The translations under genes were made by a program, and so were the position numbers. This document shows, piece by piece, positions 24,584 through 34,507 of a stretch of DNA of 64,000 bases; positions within the stretch are counted from its first letter, which is position 1, and every line of letters begins with the position of its first letter. Source of the stretch: PFJX01 sp964542455 (GTDB lineage Bacteria; Pseudomonadota; Gammaproteobacteria; Burkholderiales; Thiobacillaceae); contig CAZIUC010000017.1 of the NCBI GenBank assembly GCA_964542455.1, positions 1 to 64,000 of the forward strand, written 5' to 3'. Under the pieces are notes generated by a model that saw nothing but the letters and a program-made list of their open reading frames with translations, was not told where the DNA came from and ran no database searches.

Positions 24584-26509
24584 ATGGACGCAGGCACGCC
24601 ACCCGCGCGGCCCGCGGGCGGTTTTCGCCAAAGCCTGCGTTTTCGCATCCTGGCCCTGGCGGTACTGCCGATGCTGGCGGTGGTTGGTCTGTTCGCCACC
24701 TATTTCGCACAACACAGCATCGCGGATGCCGAGTTGCAGCTGCGCCGACAGGGCCAGGATATCGCTCGCCAATTGGCGGAGGCGGTGGCCTTCGATCTGT
24801 TCTCCGGCAATTTGCCCTATGTGAAGCGGCTGCTGGATTTCGAACACAACGCACGCCAGGCCATCGCGGTGGGTGTCGCCGAGAATGGCCATTGGGTTCT
24901 GGTCAGCGGCTCGCCCTTGTTGCTGCCCAGGCTGAGTGAACTCTCCACCAGCAGCGGCTCGCCGCATGGCGGCTATCTCTACTTCACGCACCAGGTCGGG
25001 CTACCCGGTTCCACCGAACAAGACCCGTATCTCGAAATCGACAGCGCGACTACCCGGCGCGCCACAGTGGTTGCGGTGCTGAGCCGGGGGCCGGTGGAAG
25101 AGACCCGAGTGCGAGTATTGCGGGCCGCCCTAGGCATGGCCGGCCTGTCGCTGCTGCTGGCGTTGACGCTGGCCTGGCGCTTGTCGCTGCGATTGAGCCG
25201 GCCTCTGCACGACATTACCCATACCGTGGCGCAATTGGCCGACGGTAGCCTGGCCGTACGGGTACCCCAGGTGTCGTCGGGTGAACTGGGACTGCTGGAG
25301 CGTGGCGTCAACCGCATGGCGGAGGCGCTGCAAGAGAGCCAGCGCGATCTGGAACAGCGGGTACGGCGCGCAACCGGCGAGCTGACGGCGCAGAAAGATG
25401 CGGCGGAAGCCGCCGTGCTGGCCAAGTCTCGCTTTCTCGCCGCCGCCAGCCATGACCTGCGGCAGCCGCTGCACGCACTGACCCTGTTGATTGCCGCCTT
25501 GCGTGAACGGACTCTGGAAGGCGAGGCCCGGCGCCTGGTGGAGCACATCGACGATTCGGCCAGCGCGCTCGAGGGCTTGCTCAACGCGCTGCTCGATCTG
25601 TCGAAACTCGATGCCGGCGTGGTCACGGCCCATACGGAATGCTTCCCGGCACAACGCACCCTCGACAACCTGTCACGCCAATTCGCCCCGCAGGCATGGG
25701 AAAAAGGTCTGCGCCTGCGCATCCATGACAGCGCCTACTACCTGCGAACCGACCCGGTGTTGCTGGAGCGCATTCTCAACAATCTGGTCAGCAATGCCCT
25801 GCGCTATACCGACCGCGGCGGGGTATTGGTGGGATTGCGGCGCACATCGCGTGGCGTGCGCTTTGAAGTGTGGGATAGCGGGCGCGGCATTCCAGTGGCG
25901 TTCCGCGAGCGCATCTTTGAAGAATATTTCCAGCTGGAAAACCCGGAACGCCATCGCGACAAAGGGCTCGGCATTGGCCTGGCCATCGTTTCGCGTCTGG
26001 CGCACCTGCTGGGCAGTGGCGTCGAAGTAAAGTCGACACCGGGACGCGGCTCCTGTTTCCGCTTTCAGGTGGCATGCTGCCAGCCACCGGAACAACGCTT
26101 GGAAATGGAACCGATCGCCTTCACCCTGCCGCTGGCGGGAACCCTGGTGGCATTCATCGATGATGACGAGCAGATACTGGAAGCGATGATGCAGGTGTTC
26201 GAGCAGTGGGGGGTGGAAATGGCGGCCGGCAGCGAGGTCGAAGAAGTGCGTGATGAATTGCGCGAACTCGGGCGCGCGCCCGATCTGATCCTGTCCGATT
26301 ACCGCCTGCGTGGCGGTCGTACCGGCATCGAAGCGGTTCGCCTGTTGCGCGCGGCGTTCGGAGAGTCCATCCCCGCCGCCCTGATTACCGGCGACACCGC
26401 GCCGGAAACCATCCAGGCCATTGCCGCTTCCGGTCTGGCGCTGCTGCACAAGCCATTGAAACCAGCCAAGCTGCGCGCTTTTCTCTCACACCTGCGCGCG
26501 ACGGGGTAG
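24584..26509 (+). CDS. Membrane hybrid sensor histidine kinase
   Basis: The 641-residue protein has a transmembrane segment at ~22-42, a periplasmic sensor region to about residue 180, a second membrane segment (~183-203), and a HAMP-like linker. A HisKA domain with His in ASHDLRQPLHAL (~288), an HATPase domain (NNLVSNALRYT; DSGRGIP; GLGIGLAI) and a C-terminal receiver with Asp in LILSDYRLRGG follow. The receiver gives a phosphorelay possibility with the LuxR regulator encoded upstream. No recognisable sensor family was seen in the periplasmic part. Confidence 0.9.
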   Translation: MDAGTPPARPAGGFRQSLRFRILALAVLPMLAVVGLFATYFAQHSIADAELQLRRQGQDIARQLAEAVAFDLFSGNLPYVKRLLDFEHNARQAIAVGVAENGHWVLVSGSPLLLPRLSELSTSSGSPHGGYLYFTHQVGLPGSTEQDPYLEIDSATTRRATVVAVLSRGPVEETRVRVLRAALGMAGLSLLLALTLAWRLSLRLSRPLHDITHTVAQLADGSLAVRVPQVSSGELGLLERGVNRMAEALQESQRDLEQRVRRATGELTAQKDAAEAAVLAKSRFLAAASHDLRQPLHALTLLIAALRERTLEGEARRLVEHIDDSASALEGLLNALLDLSKLDAGVVTAHTECFPAQRTLDNLSRQFAPQAWEKGLRLRIHDSAYYLRTDPVLLERILNNLVSNALRYTDRGGVLVGLRRTSRGVRFEVWDSGRGIPVAFRERIFEEYFQLENPERHRDKGLGIGLAIVSRLAHLLGSGVEVKSTPGRGSCFRFQVACCQPPEQRLEMEPIAFTLPLAGTLVAFIDDDEQILEAMMQVFEQWGVEMAAGSEVEEVRDELRELGRAPDLILSDYRLRGGRTGIEAVRLLRAAFGESIPAALITGDTAPETIQAIAASGLALLHKPLKPAKLRAFLSHLRATG

Positions 26510-26552
26510 GAGGCTTGCTCGCGGGCCGAAATCCGTGGGGTGCGGGGAGGAA

Positions 26553-26574
26553 CGAACCGCGCCAACGCGGTTCG
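26553..26574. terminator. Hairpin between convergent kinase and PPK2 genes
   Basis: CGAACCGCG and CGCGGTTCG form a perfect 9-bp stem with a four-base loop. No T-run follows on either strand, so it may stabilise 3' ends more than terminate. Confidence 0.45.
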
Positions 26575-26604
26575 CGAACATGGGTGATGCCACGAAGAAC
26601 AGGC

Positions 26605-27666
26605 TCAGAAGTGCGTGATCTTGTTTTCCTCGTTGGCCAGCACCTCGGAGCCGGAGCCCACCAGTAGATGATCGGGCGCGTGGGCGACGTGCTCGTCCTT
26701 GTCGGGGTAGGGCAGGCCGTGCAGGAAATGGCGCATGCAGTTGAGGCGCGCGCGTTTCTTGTCGTCGGACTTGATCACGATCCAGGGCGCGTCCGCGGTG
26801 TCGGTATGGAAGAACATCGCGTTCTTGGCTTCGGTGTAGTCATCCCACATATCCAGCGATTTGATATCGATGGGCGACAGCTTCCAGTGCTTGAGCGGGT
26901 CGTCACGGCGCGAGATGAAGCGGCGCAGCTGTTCCTCGCGGCTGACCGAGAACCAGTACTTGTAGAACAGCACGCCACTATTCACCAGCATGCGTTCCAG
27001 TTGCGGCGTCTGGCGCATGAATTCCAGGTAATCGTGCGGCGTGCAGAAGCCCATCACCCGCTCGACACCGGCGCGGTTGTACCAGGAGCGATCAAAGAAG
27101 ACCATTTCACCGGCGGTGGGCAGGTGCTGGATGTAGCGCTGGAAAAACCACTGCCCGCGCTCGCGATCCGAGGGCTTGTCCAGGGCCACCACGCGGGCGC
27201 CGCGCGGGTTCAGATGTTCCATGTAGCGCTTGATGGTGCCGCCCTTGCCGGCGGCATCGCGGCCTTCGAACAGAATCACGATTTTCTGGCCGGTCTCGCG
27301 TACCCAGTTCTGTACCTTGAGCAGTTCGATCTGCAATTTCTCCTTCTGCGCCTCATAGTCGCCTCGTCGCATGCGGGTGCGGTACGGGTAGCTCTCCGGC
27401 AGGGGCGCGTAATCACTTTCCTCATTGCTGCCGTGCGGCGCATGCGCCACCGCCAGCGCGGCGGGACCGTGGCTCACCGCCTCGATTTCGGCGGCGGCGG
27501 CGGGGTTGGGGGTTACCGCTTCGACCGGTGCGGCGGCCGAAGCGGTAACAGCGCCCGTGACCGGGGCCAGTTCGGCTGCCTGAAGGACGCCGGTGGTTTC
27601 CACGATTGGTTTGCGGCGCCGAGATTTGGGAGCGGCGCGGGGCGTGGCAGGCTTGGGGTCCGTCAT
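26605..27666 (-). CDS. ppk2: Polyphosphate kinase 2 family protein
   Basis: PPK2 enzymes transfer phosphate between polyphosphate and nucleoside phosphates. The 353-residue protein has an Ala/Pro-rich N-terminal ~90 residues and then the kinase domain: Walker A-like FEGRDAAGKGGTIKR, the lid region, FFDRSWYNRAGVERVMGF and SREEQLRRF. The ATG at 27666 (MTDPKPATPR) has GGAGAATG before it; a longer frame lacks family character. The low-complexity N-terminal extension is variable in the family. ADP versus GDP preference cannot be read. Confidence 0.93.
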   Translation of the reverse strand: MTDPKPATPRAAPKSRRRKPIVETTGVLQAAELAPVTGAVTASAAAPVEAVTPNPAAAAEIEAVSHGPAALAVAHAPHGSNEESDYAPLPESYPYRTRMRRGDYEAQKEKLQIELLKVQNWVRETGQKIVILFEGRDAAGKGGTIKRYMEHLNPRGARVVALDKPSDRERGQWFFQRYIQHLPTAGEMVFFDRSWYNRAGVERVMGFCTPHDYLEFMRQTPQLERMLVNSGVLFYKYWFSVSREEQLRRFISRRDDPLKHWKLSPIDIKSLDMWDDYTEAKNAMFFHTDTADAPWIVIKSDDKKRARLNCMRHFLHGLPYPDKDEHVAHAPDHLLVGSGSEVLANEENKITHF

Positions 27667-27798
27667 GGCATTCTCCAGGGTCAAAAATCCTGAAATTATC
27701 CACTTCGGATTCGCGGTGTGTGATGGATTGTTCTTATCCCCAGGCCGGCAAATCCGTAGACTCGCGCTTCTCTCATTCGTCCCGTTTATGGCTACTTC

Positions 27799-28506
27799 AT
27801 GCAACTCTTACGAATTCTACAATCCCAGGGCTTTGGCGCGCGTCGCGCCTGCCGCGAGTTGATCCAGACGGGGCGCGTCCAGGTCAATGGCGTGGTGGTC
27901 GAAGACCCCGAGTTCGAGTGCGACACGACCGCGCTGACCCTGACGCTGGATGGCCAGGCCTGGCGCTACCGCGAGAAGGTCTACCTGGTGCTGCACAAAC
28001 CGGCCGGTTTCGAGTGTTCCCGCCAGGCGCAGCACCATCCCAGCGTATTCGGCCTGCTGCCCGAACCCCTGCCACAACGTGGCGTGCAGCCCGTCGGGCG
28101 CCTGGATCAGGACAGCACCGGCCTGTTGCTGCTGTCCGATGACGGCGACTTCATCCACCGCTACACCTCACCGAAAAAAGAGGTCGGCAAGCGTTACCGG
28201 GTGGTGTGCAAGCATCCGGTCAGCGATGAACAGATCGCCGCCCTGCTGGCGGGCGTGCAACTGCGTGACGAACCCGCGCCGCTGGCCGCGCGGGCCTGTA
28301 CCCGGGTAAGCGAGAACGTGATCGACCTGGGTATCGCCGAGGGCAAATATCACCAGGTCAAACGCATGCTGGCCGCCGCCGGCAATCGCGTCGAAGCGCT
28401 CTGCCGCACACAGGTCGGCGGCTATGCGCTGCCCGCCGATCTGGCGCCGGGGCAGTGGCGTTACCTGGAAGAAGAAGATTTGGCGCGTCTGGCGGAAGCG
28501 GCATAA
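27799..28506 (+). CDS. rsuA: 16S rRNA pseudouridine synthase (RsuA family)
   Basis: The 235-residue protein has an N-terminal S4 RNA-binding domain (RILQSQGFGARRACRELI) and the RsuA/RluB/E/F catalytic core with Asp in PVGRLDQDSTGLLLLSDDG. The later motif GKYHQVKRMLAAAGN is typical. RsuA makes Psi516 in 16S rRNA; RluB/E/F-type target choice is possible, so the exact substrate is moderately sure. Confidence 0.88.
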   Translation: MQLLRILQSQGFGARRACRELIQTGRVQVNGVVVEDPEFECDTTALTLTLDGQAWRYREKVYLVLHKPAGFECSRQAQHHPSVFGLLPEPLPQRGVQPVGRLDQDSTGLLLLSDDGDFIHRYTSPKKEVGKRYRVVCKHPVSDEQIAALLAGVQLRDEPAPLAARACTRVSENVIDLGIAEGKYHQVKRMLAAAGNRVEALCRTQVGGYALPADLAPGQWRYLEEEDLARLAEAA

Positions 28507-28573
28507 CCCGCTGTACCATTCGTTTGACCGGCCGCGCGCCGGATTTTTTTTGCCTACTTTGCAGGGGTTAGCC

Positions 28574-28942
28574 ATGGCCGTACTGGAACTCAACGAACAG
28601 AACTTCGAGGAAACCATCCTCAACAACGATTTCGTCATCATCGACTTCTGGGCGCCCTGGTGCGGCCCCTGCCAAGGTTTTGCGCCGGTCTATGATGAAG
28701 CTTCGGATAAATACCCGAACATCACTTTCACCAAAGTGAACACCCAGGACGAGCAGGCGCTGGCCGGGCATTTCCAGATCCGCTCCATTCCCACCCTGAT
28801 GATCTTCCGCGAGAAAGTCATCATCTATTCCCAGCCCGGCGCCATGCAGGCCAGCCAGCTCGACGACCTGATCGCCCGCGCCAGTGAAGTGGACATGGCC
28901 CAGGTGCACGCCGAGATCGCCGCCGAGGGCGAGAAGGGCTGA
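28574..28942 (+). CDS. Thioredoxin-family protein
   Basis: The 122-residue cytoplasmic protein has the active site DFWAPWCGPCQGF (~28-40) and the cis-Pro loop IRSIPTLMIF. It is slightly longer than classical thioredoxin because of a C-terminal helix (~residues 105-122). The start at 28574 is the first Met that gives a complete fold. A clear disulfide-reductase role is expected; the partner is unknown. It is convergent with the MidA-like gene. Confidence 0.93.
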   Translation: MAVLELNEQNFEETILNNDFVIIDFWAPWCGPCQGFAPVYDEASDKYPNITFTKVNTQDEQALAGHFQIRSIPTLMIFREKVIIYSQPGAMQASQLDDLIARASEVDMAQVHAEIAAEGEKG

Positions 28943-28957
28943 CTCTGTAGCCCGCTC

Positions 28958-30181
28958 CTACAGCGCGCCGCAGCGATCGCCCCGGCTGAAGCCAGTCGGG
29001 GCGTTTTCAATTCCCCGCCCCAGGGCGATGACTTTGAACAACTCACCCATTTCCGAGGGTTGCACCAGTTTCTGCAAGGCCGAGGCGGCGCGCAGATAGT
29101 CCAGCGTTCCCGGCTGCATTTCTCCCAACAAGTCCAGCAACCCCGCGTTCAGCAGGAAATTGCCCTGGCTGGTATAGCCAAGCAGATCGAGGCCGGCATC
29201 CCGGCCCACCTTCGCCACCGCGCTGAAGTCGACATGCGCGGTGATGTCAGCCAATCCGGGCAGGTAAAACGGATCGTCCAGGCTGTGATGGCGGTAATGA
29301 ACCTTCAGCGTGCCCATGTGGCGTTGCGGGTGATAGAACTCGGACGCCGGAAAGCCGTAATCGAAAAACAGCAACAGGCCATGCCGCAGCCGCTCGGCCA
29401 GACTGGCGATCAGGGCAGTCGCCGCCGGGCAGGCTTCCGTCAGATAGCCACCCACCTCCGGCAAAGTCAGCGCCAACTCAAACAGCGGCCCCGCGCCGAG
29501 TGGGCGATCCTCCCAGGCAAAGCCCTCGAAACACGCCGGGCCGCCCCAAGTGTTTCCAGGCCCCCTTGGGGGGAGAGCGCCGCGAAGCGGCGCTGTCGGG
29601 GGCATCTCCCAGATCACGCCGCGCTCGAACACGCCCACCGCGGTGCGATGCAACAGATGCACCGGCAGGGCATCCAGCACCTCATTGCCCAGCACCACAC
29701 CACTTATTTCATCCGGCAACGCCTCCAGCCAGCTCACCCGGGGCGACAGACGCGGCGCTTTTTCTTGCAGCAAGGTGGCCTGGCGCGCGCGCAGGTCGGG
29801 GCTGACCTCCAGGATCAGATAGCGTGCCGGCAGGCTGCCCAGCGCTTCCAGTTCCAGCAGCAGATCGAGCGCCAGGCGGCCGCTGCCGGCGCCCAGTTCA
29901 ACAATGTCGCCGCCGGTGGATTCGAGCGCGCCGGCGACTTGCCGCGCCAGCGCGCGGCCGAACAGCGGGCTCATTTCCGGCGCGGTGACGAAATCGCCCG
30001 CCGCGCCCAGTTTGGCCGTGCCTCCGGCGTAATAACCGAGTCCGGGCGCATAGAGCGCCAGTTCCATGTAACGCGCAAAGGTCAACCAGCCGCCGCTGGA
30101 GGCGATCTCGGCGCGGAGGTGTTCGACCAGGCGGCCACTCTGGGCGAGCGCTTCGGGAGCAGGTATGGGTAGTGAGGTCAT
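28958..30181 (-). CDS. SAM-dependent methyltransferase, MidA/NDUFAF7-like (PF02636)
   Basis: The 407-residue protein belongs to the MidA family, which in mitochondria methylates complex I subunit NDUFS2. It has FARYMELALYAPGLGYY near the N-terminus, the SAM motif VELGAGSGRLALDLL (~95), VLGNEVLDALPVHL, and a C-terminal LLLFFDYGF segment. Between residues ~195 and 222 lies an extra Pro/Gly-rich stretch (PPTAPLRGALPPRGPG) that is the translation of repeat R2, inserted in frame. The start is placed at 30181 (MTSLPIP); 30208 is equally possible. A much longer frame exists upstream but is only a shadow of the opposite gene. Confidence 0.85.
   Translation of the reverse strand: MTSLPIPAPEALAQSGRLVEHLRAEIASSGGWLTFARYMELALYAPGLGYYAGGTAKLGAAGDFVTAPEMSPLFGRALARQVAGALESTGGDIVELGAGSGRLALDLLLELEALGSLPARYLILEVSPDLRARQATLLQEKAPRLSPRVSWLEALPDEISGVVLGNEVLDALPVHLLHRTAVGVFERGVIWEMPPTAPLRGALPPRGPGNTWGGPACFEGFAWEDRPLGAGPLFELALTLPEVGGYLTEACPAATALIASLAERLRHGLLLFFDYGFPASEFYHPQRHMGTLKVHYRHHSLDDPFYLPGLADITAHVDFSAVAKVGRDAGLDLLGYTSQGNFLLNAGLLDLLGEMQPGTLDYLRAASALQKLVQPSEMGELFKVIALGRGIENAPTGFSRGDRCGAL
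29528..29605 (+). repeat. Structured repeat R2, copy 2 (inside the MidA-like gene)
   Basis: GAAACAC/GTGTTTC encloses GCCGGGCCGCCCCAA, followed by CCCCCTTGGGGGG, a CGCCGCGAAGCGGCG hairpin and GGGGGCAT. The core matches the copies at 21641-21718 and 49702-49781. Here it lies within a coding sequence and keeps the frame open. Confidence 0.82.
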
Positions 30182-30232
30182 GGCGGCTGTGCTAGTTTTG
30201 TCGGCCATGATAACGGCAACTCGCAACCTCTC

Positions 30233-31153
30233 ATGATCGTCGCCATCCTCGGCGCCGGCCCCGCCGGCATGTCCTGCGCCAATGCCTGCCTGTCGTTCGG
30301 CCTGACCCCGGTGGTCATAGAACGCGGCGACCATCTCGGCGGCGCCCAGCGCGGCAACTTTCACCCCAATCTGTGGATGCTGGGTTTTCCCGGTGAAACC
30401 GGCGAGCAGATGACGCAGAGGCTGGCGGAGCATTACCGCGATTTGCCGGTCACCACGCACTATCGCGCGGAAGTCACCCAGGTGCGACGTGGCGCCGACT
30501 GTTTTCATCTCACCCTCAGCGGTAGCGAGGGTACGAGTACCCTGGAGGCGCGCGCTATCGTCCTCGCCACCGGCACGCGGCCGCGCGCCACAGCCGAACT
30601 GGAGCAATTGGCCGCGACCTGCCCGCGAGCCATCATCGGCCCGCTTTCCAGCACCATTCGCGACGACATCCGCGACACCGATGTGCTGATTCTGGGCGGT
30701 GGCGATAACGCGCTCGACCATGCCCTGTTTCTCGCCGAGCGCGGCAATCGCGCCGTGGTGTGTACACGCGCCGCCTTGTCCGCGCGGCGGCCGTTCATCG
30801 CGGCCTGCCAGGCGCGAGACGAAATCGAATTGCGCACACACTGCCCATTGCCACGCCTGGCTTGTGGCGACGGCCACGTCATGGCGACCTGGCCTGAACA
30901 AGTGCGCGCCTTCGACTGGCTGCTGGTGATGTACGGCTATCTGCCCAACAGCGATGTAGTGCGGGTATTCGACCCGGCGATTCGCCCGGCGCTGACCGGC
31001 GACGGCTATCTCCATGTGGACGCCTGGCAGCGTTGCAGTGTGCCTGGCATCTACGCCGCCGGCGACGTCACCGACACGCCGCAACCCTCGGTGCCGACAG
31101 CCATGGCCCAGGGCCTCACCGCCGCGCGCGCGGTGGAAAAGGATTTGTGTTAG
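30233..31153 (+). CDS. FAD-dependent pyridine nucleotide-disulfide oxidoreductase family protein
   Basis: The 306-residue protein has the thioredoxin-reductase/ferredoxin-NADP-reductase fold: FAD motif ILGAGPAGMSCA at the N-terminus, NAD(P) motif LILGGGDNALDHALF at ~150 and the C-terminal FAD motif GIYAAGDVTD. The CxxC redox pair of thioredoxin reductase is absent from the NADPH domain, so it is probably a ferredoxin/flavodoxin reductase type or another flavin oxidoreductase. It is divergent from the MidA-like gene and 84 bases before phoB. Confidence 0.82.
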   Translation: MIVAILGAGPAGMSCANACLSFGLTPVVIERGDHLGGAQRGNFHPNLWMLGFPGETGEQMTQRLAEHYRDLPVTTHYRAEVTQVRRGADCFHLTLSGSEGTSTLEARAIVLATGTRPRATAELEQLAATCPRAIIGPLSSTIRDDIRDTDVLILGGGDNALDHALFLAERGNRAVVCTRAALSARRPFIAACQARDEIELRTHCPLPRLACGDGHVMATWPEQVRAFDWLLVMYGYLPNSDVVRVFDPAIRPALTGDGYLHVDAWQRCSVPGIYAAGDVTDTPQPSVPTAMAQGLTAARAVEKDLC

Positions 31154-31182
31154 CAGCCTGTCGGGCGTGGTGCGTCATAAAA

Positions 31183-31200
31183 CCTTCACGCAACTGTCAT
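31183..31200 (+). promoter_or_regulatory. Candidate Pho box upstream of phoB
   Basis: CCTTCAC-GCAA-CTGTCAT matches two direct heptamers of the PhoB box with 11-base spacing. The second repeat is perfect and the first fits five of seven positions. It ends 37 bases before the phoB start, which suits autoregulation. Confidence 0.5.
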
Positions 31201-31237
31201 AGCATGCCACTCATCCCATCCATCCAGCGAGGCGCGC

Positions 31238-31942
31238 ATGTCCGCCAGTATTCTCGTCGTCGAAGACGAACCCGGTATTCAGGAATTGCTCAAGTTCAAT
31301 CTCGGGCATCACGGCCATGAGGTGACCGTGGCGGCGGATGCGGAAGCCGCGACCGCGAGCATGCGCGACCATCTGCCCGACCTGATCCTGCTCGACTGGA
31401 TGCTGCCAGGCGCCTCCGGCATCGAACTGGCGCGCCGCGTGCGCGGCGACCCGCGCCTGAAAGACGTGCCCATCATCATGCTCACCGCGCGTGGCGACGA
31501 GCGCGACAAGATTCTGGGCCTGGAAACCGGGGCCGATGACTACATCACCAAGCCGTTTTCACCGCGCGAGTTGATGGCCCGCATCAAGGCCGTGCTGCGC
31601 CGCCGCGCGCCGCAGATGACCGAGGATGCCGTGGAAATCGGCGGACTGAAACTCGATCCGCTGGCGCACCGCGTCTATGGGCACTTCGCCGGCATCGACA
31701 AACCGCTCGACCTCGGCCCCACCGAATTCCGTTTGCTGCACTTTTTGATGACCCACGCGGAGCGGGTCTATTCCCGCTCGCAGTTGCTCGACCAGGTCTG
31801 GGGTGATCATGTTTTCGTCGAGGAACGCACCGTCGATGTGCACATTCGCCGCCTGCGCTCGGCCCTGGAACCCACCGAACACGACCGTCTGATCCAAACC
31901 GTGCGCGGCGCCGGCTATCGTCTTTCCAGCAATCTGACCTGA
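31238..31942 (+). CDS. phoB: Phosphate regulon response regulator PhoB
   Basis: The 234-residue regulator has a receiver (VVEDEPGIQELL; Asp in LILLDWMLPGASG; Lys in YITKPFSPREL) and an OmpR-type winged helix (LGPTEFRLLHFLMTH; VEERTVDVHIRRLR). The sequence follows PhoB closely rather than a generic OmpR regulator. phoR follows after 45 bases. No pst or phoU genes are in the window. Confidence 0.94.
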   Translation: MSASILVVEDEPGIQELLKFNLGHHGHEVTVAADAEAATASMRDHLPDLILLDWMLPGASGIELARRVRGDPRLKDVPIIMLTARGDERDKILGLETGADDYITKPFSPRELMARIKAVLRRRAPQMTEDAVEIGGLKLDPLAHRVYGHFAGIDKPLDLGPTEFRLLHFLMTHAERVYSRSQLLDQVWGDHVFVEERTVDVHIRRLRSALEPTEHDRLIQTVRGAGYRLSSNLT

Positions 31943-31987
31943 TCCCGCAAGTTAGAATCGCGGGCATTGCCCACCCTCCTAGCCCGT

Positions 31988-33288
<1,301 letters not shown>

Positions 33289-33289
<1 letters not shown>

Positions 33290-33342
33290 GGTGCGCCATG
33301 CGCACCTTGGCTGTCGATCGGTGCGCATGGCGCACCCTACCA
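33289..33342. terminator. Perfect 21-bp inverted repeat between phoR and the HIT gene
   Basis: GTAGGGTGCGCCATGCGCACC pairs base for base with GGTGCGCATGGCGCACCCTAC over a 12-base loop. The genes on both sides are convergent, so a bidirectional terminator or REP-like element is likely. The phoR stop codon lies at its left edge. Confidence 0.6.
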
Positions 33343-33350
33343 CTACGTCT

Positions 33351-33767
33351 CTAAGCTCCCAGCAACTCGCGCAGGCGCTGCTCGACAAGTGGGCCGAGAG
33401 AGGTGGCGGGCACGCTTCCCTCCCTTCTCGCCGCCGCCCAGATCGCGTCGGGAAAGCAGCGGTCCGCTTCCCAGCGCGGGATCACATGCCAATGCACATG
33501 CGGCACCAGGTTGCCGAGACTGGCCAGATTGATCTTGTCCGGCTTCACCACCTCGCGAACCGCCGTCTCCACCGCGAACACCACGTCCATCAGGCGTTGC
33601 CGCTCAAGCGGCGGCAGATCGGTCATTTCCTTGACGTGGGCATTCAGGATCACCCGGCAGAAACCGGGATAGTCGGCGTCGCCCACCCAGATCACGCGGC
33701 AGAAGGCGTCGGACCAGAGTCGGGTTTCGGCGGCGGAGGAGCAGAGAGGGCAGGAAGTGTCGTACAT
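33351..33767 (-). CDS. HIT-family protein
   Basis: The 138-residue protein has the histidine triad HVHWHVIPR (~92-100), the active site of nucleotide hydrolases and transferases of this superfamily. An N-terminal pair of Cys in CPLC resembles zinc-binding HIT members. The start at 33767 (MYDTSCPLC) removes seven residues that do not fit the family. Substrate unknown. Confidence 0.9.
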   Translation of the reverse strand: MYDTSCPLCSSAAETRLWSDAFCRVIWVGDADYPGFCRVILNAHVKEMTDLPPLERQRLMDVVFAVETAVREVVKPDKINLASLGNLVPHVHWHVIPRWEADRCFPDAIWAAARREGSVPATSLGPLVEQRLRELLGA

Positions 33768-33871
33768 TTTTACGTCTAGGCAAGGCAAAGTCTTGAATTG
33801 TATGAATTATTTAAATTGGCGCGCAACTTGCTTTGATGCCATAGGCTTATGAACTCTCAAGAGAAACTGAA

Positions 33872-34447
33872 ACGAAACGTACTTTACTTGCCTTGCTGTT
33901 GTCTCTCACAACCACAGCCACGTATGCCGTGCCACTCATCGACCAGAATCAGCCGAACTTCCCCGGTTACATGGCAGCGTTTATCCAAACAGACTTGACA
34001 CAGTCATTCCAGCAAACGCACGACAATATCGCTGGTGCCGGTATTCGCCTTCAAGCCGGGGTAGGTTTGAGCGACACAATAACGATTTCGCTGTGGGACA
34101 AACCGCCTGACCAAAGCGGCGCAAATATGCTTGCGTTTGGTAGCGGTGTCGCGACGGCAGATTCATTCTTCGATGTATTCTGGGGCCCAGTGGCAATCAC
34201 GCCAGGCACAACCTACTTTTTGGAATTTACGTCTCTGAACAATACGCTCGGCATCGCTGGCGATACAGCGGACCCTTACACTTCAGGCCAGGTTTACGCA
34301 AACCCAGGCTTCGGCTCATTCCCCGCTTTCGACTACACCTTCCGGACTTTTTCCGAGCCGCAGAGCAGCGTCTTCGATCCCGCCACCCTGGGCCTCCTCG
34401 GTCCGGGTATGGCCGGCCTGGGCTTCAGCCGCCGCCGCGAGGCCTGA
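33872..34447 (+). pseudogene. PEP-CTERM-type exported protein, start codon apparently lost
   Basis: The frame encodes a signal peptide (KRTLLALLLSLTTTATYA), a secreted beta-rich region, and a C-terminal sorting-type tail (DPATLGLLGPGMAGLGFSRRR). PEP-CTERM tails normally read VPEPATL...RRR; here the PEP motif is replaced by FDP. The codon in front of KRTLL is ACG at 33872-33874, where ATG would be expected, and AAGAGA sits in ribosome-site position. The only later start in frame is TTG at 33893, which loses the basic N-region. The ATG at 33849 is out of frame. I read this as a decaying gene, with rare ACG initiation as the alternative. Confidence 0.6.
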
Positions 34448-34507
34448 GCGTCTTTCCGGCGGCTCACCAATGGCGACTTCGGTCGCCGCTTTGTTGCGGG
34501 AAGCGGC

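Noticed and set aside
30182..31084. A long N-terminal extension of the MidA-like gene to 31084
   Set aside because: It is antisense to a complete flavoprotein gene and has no family character. The conserved start lies at 30181 or 30208.
33849..33851. ATG at 33849 as the start of the PEP-CTERM gene
   Set aside because: It is in a different frame and gives a Cys- and Pro-rich peptide instead of a signal sequence.
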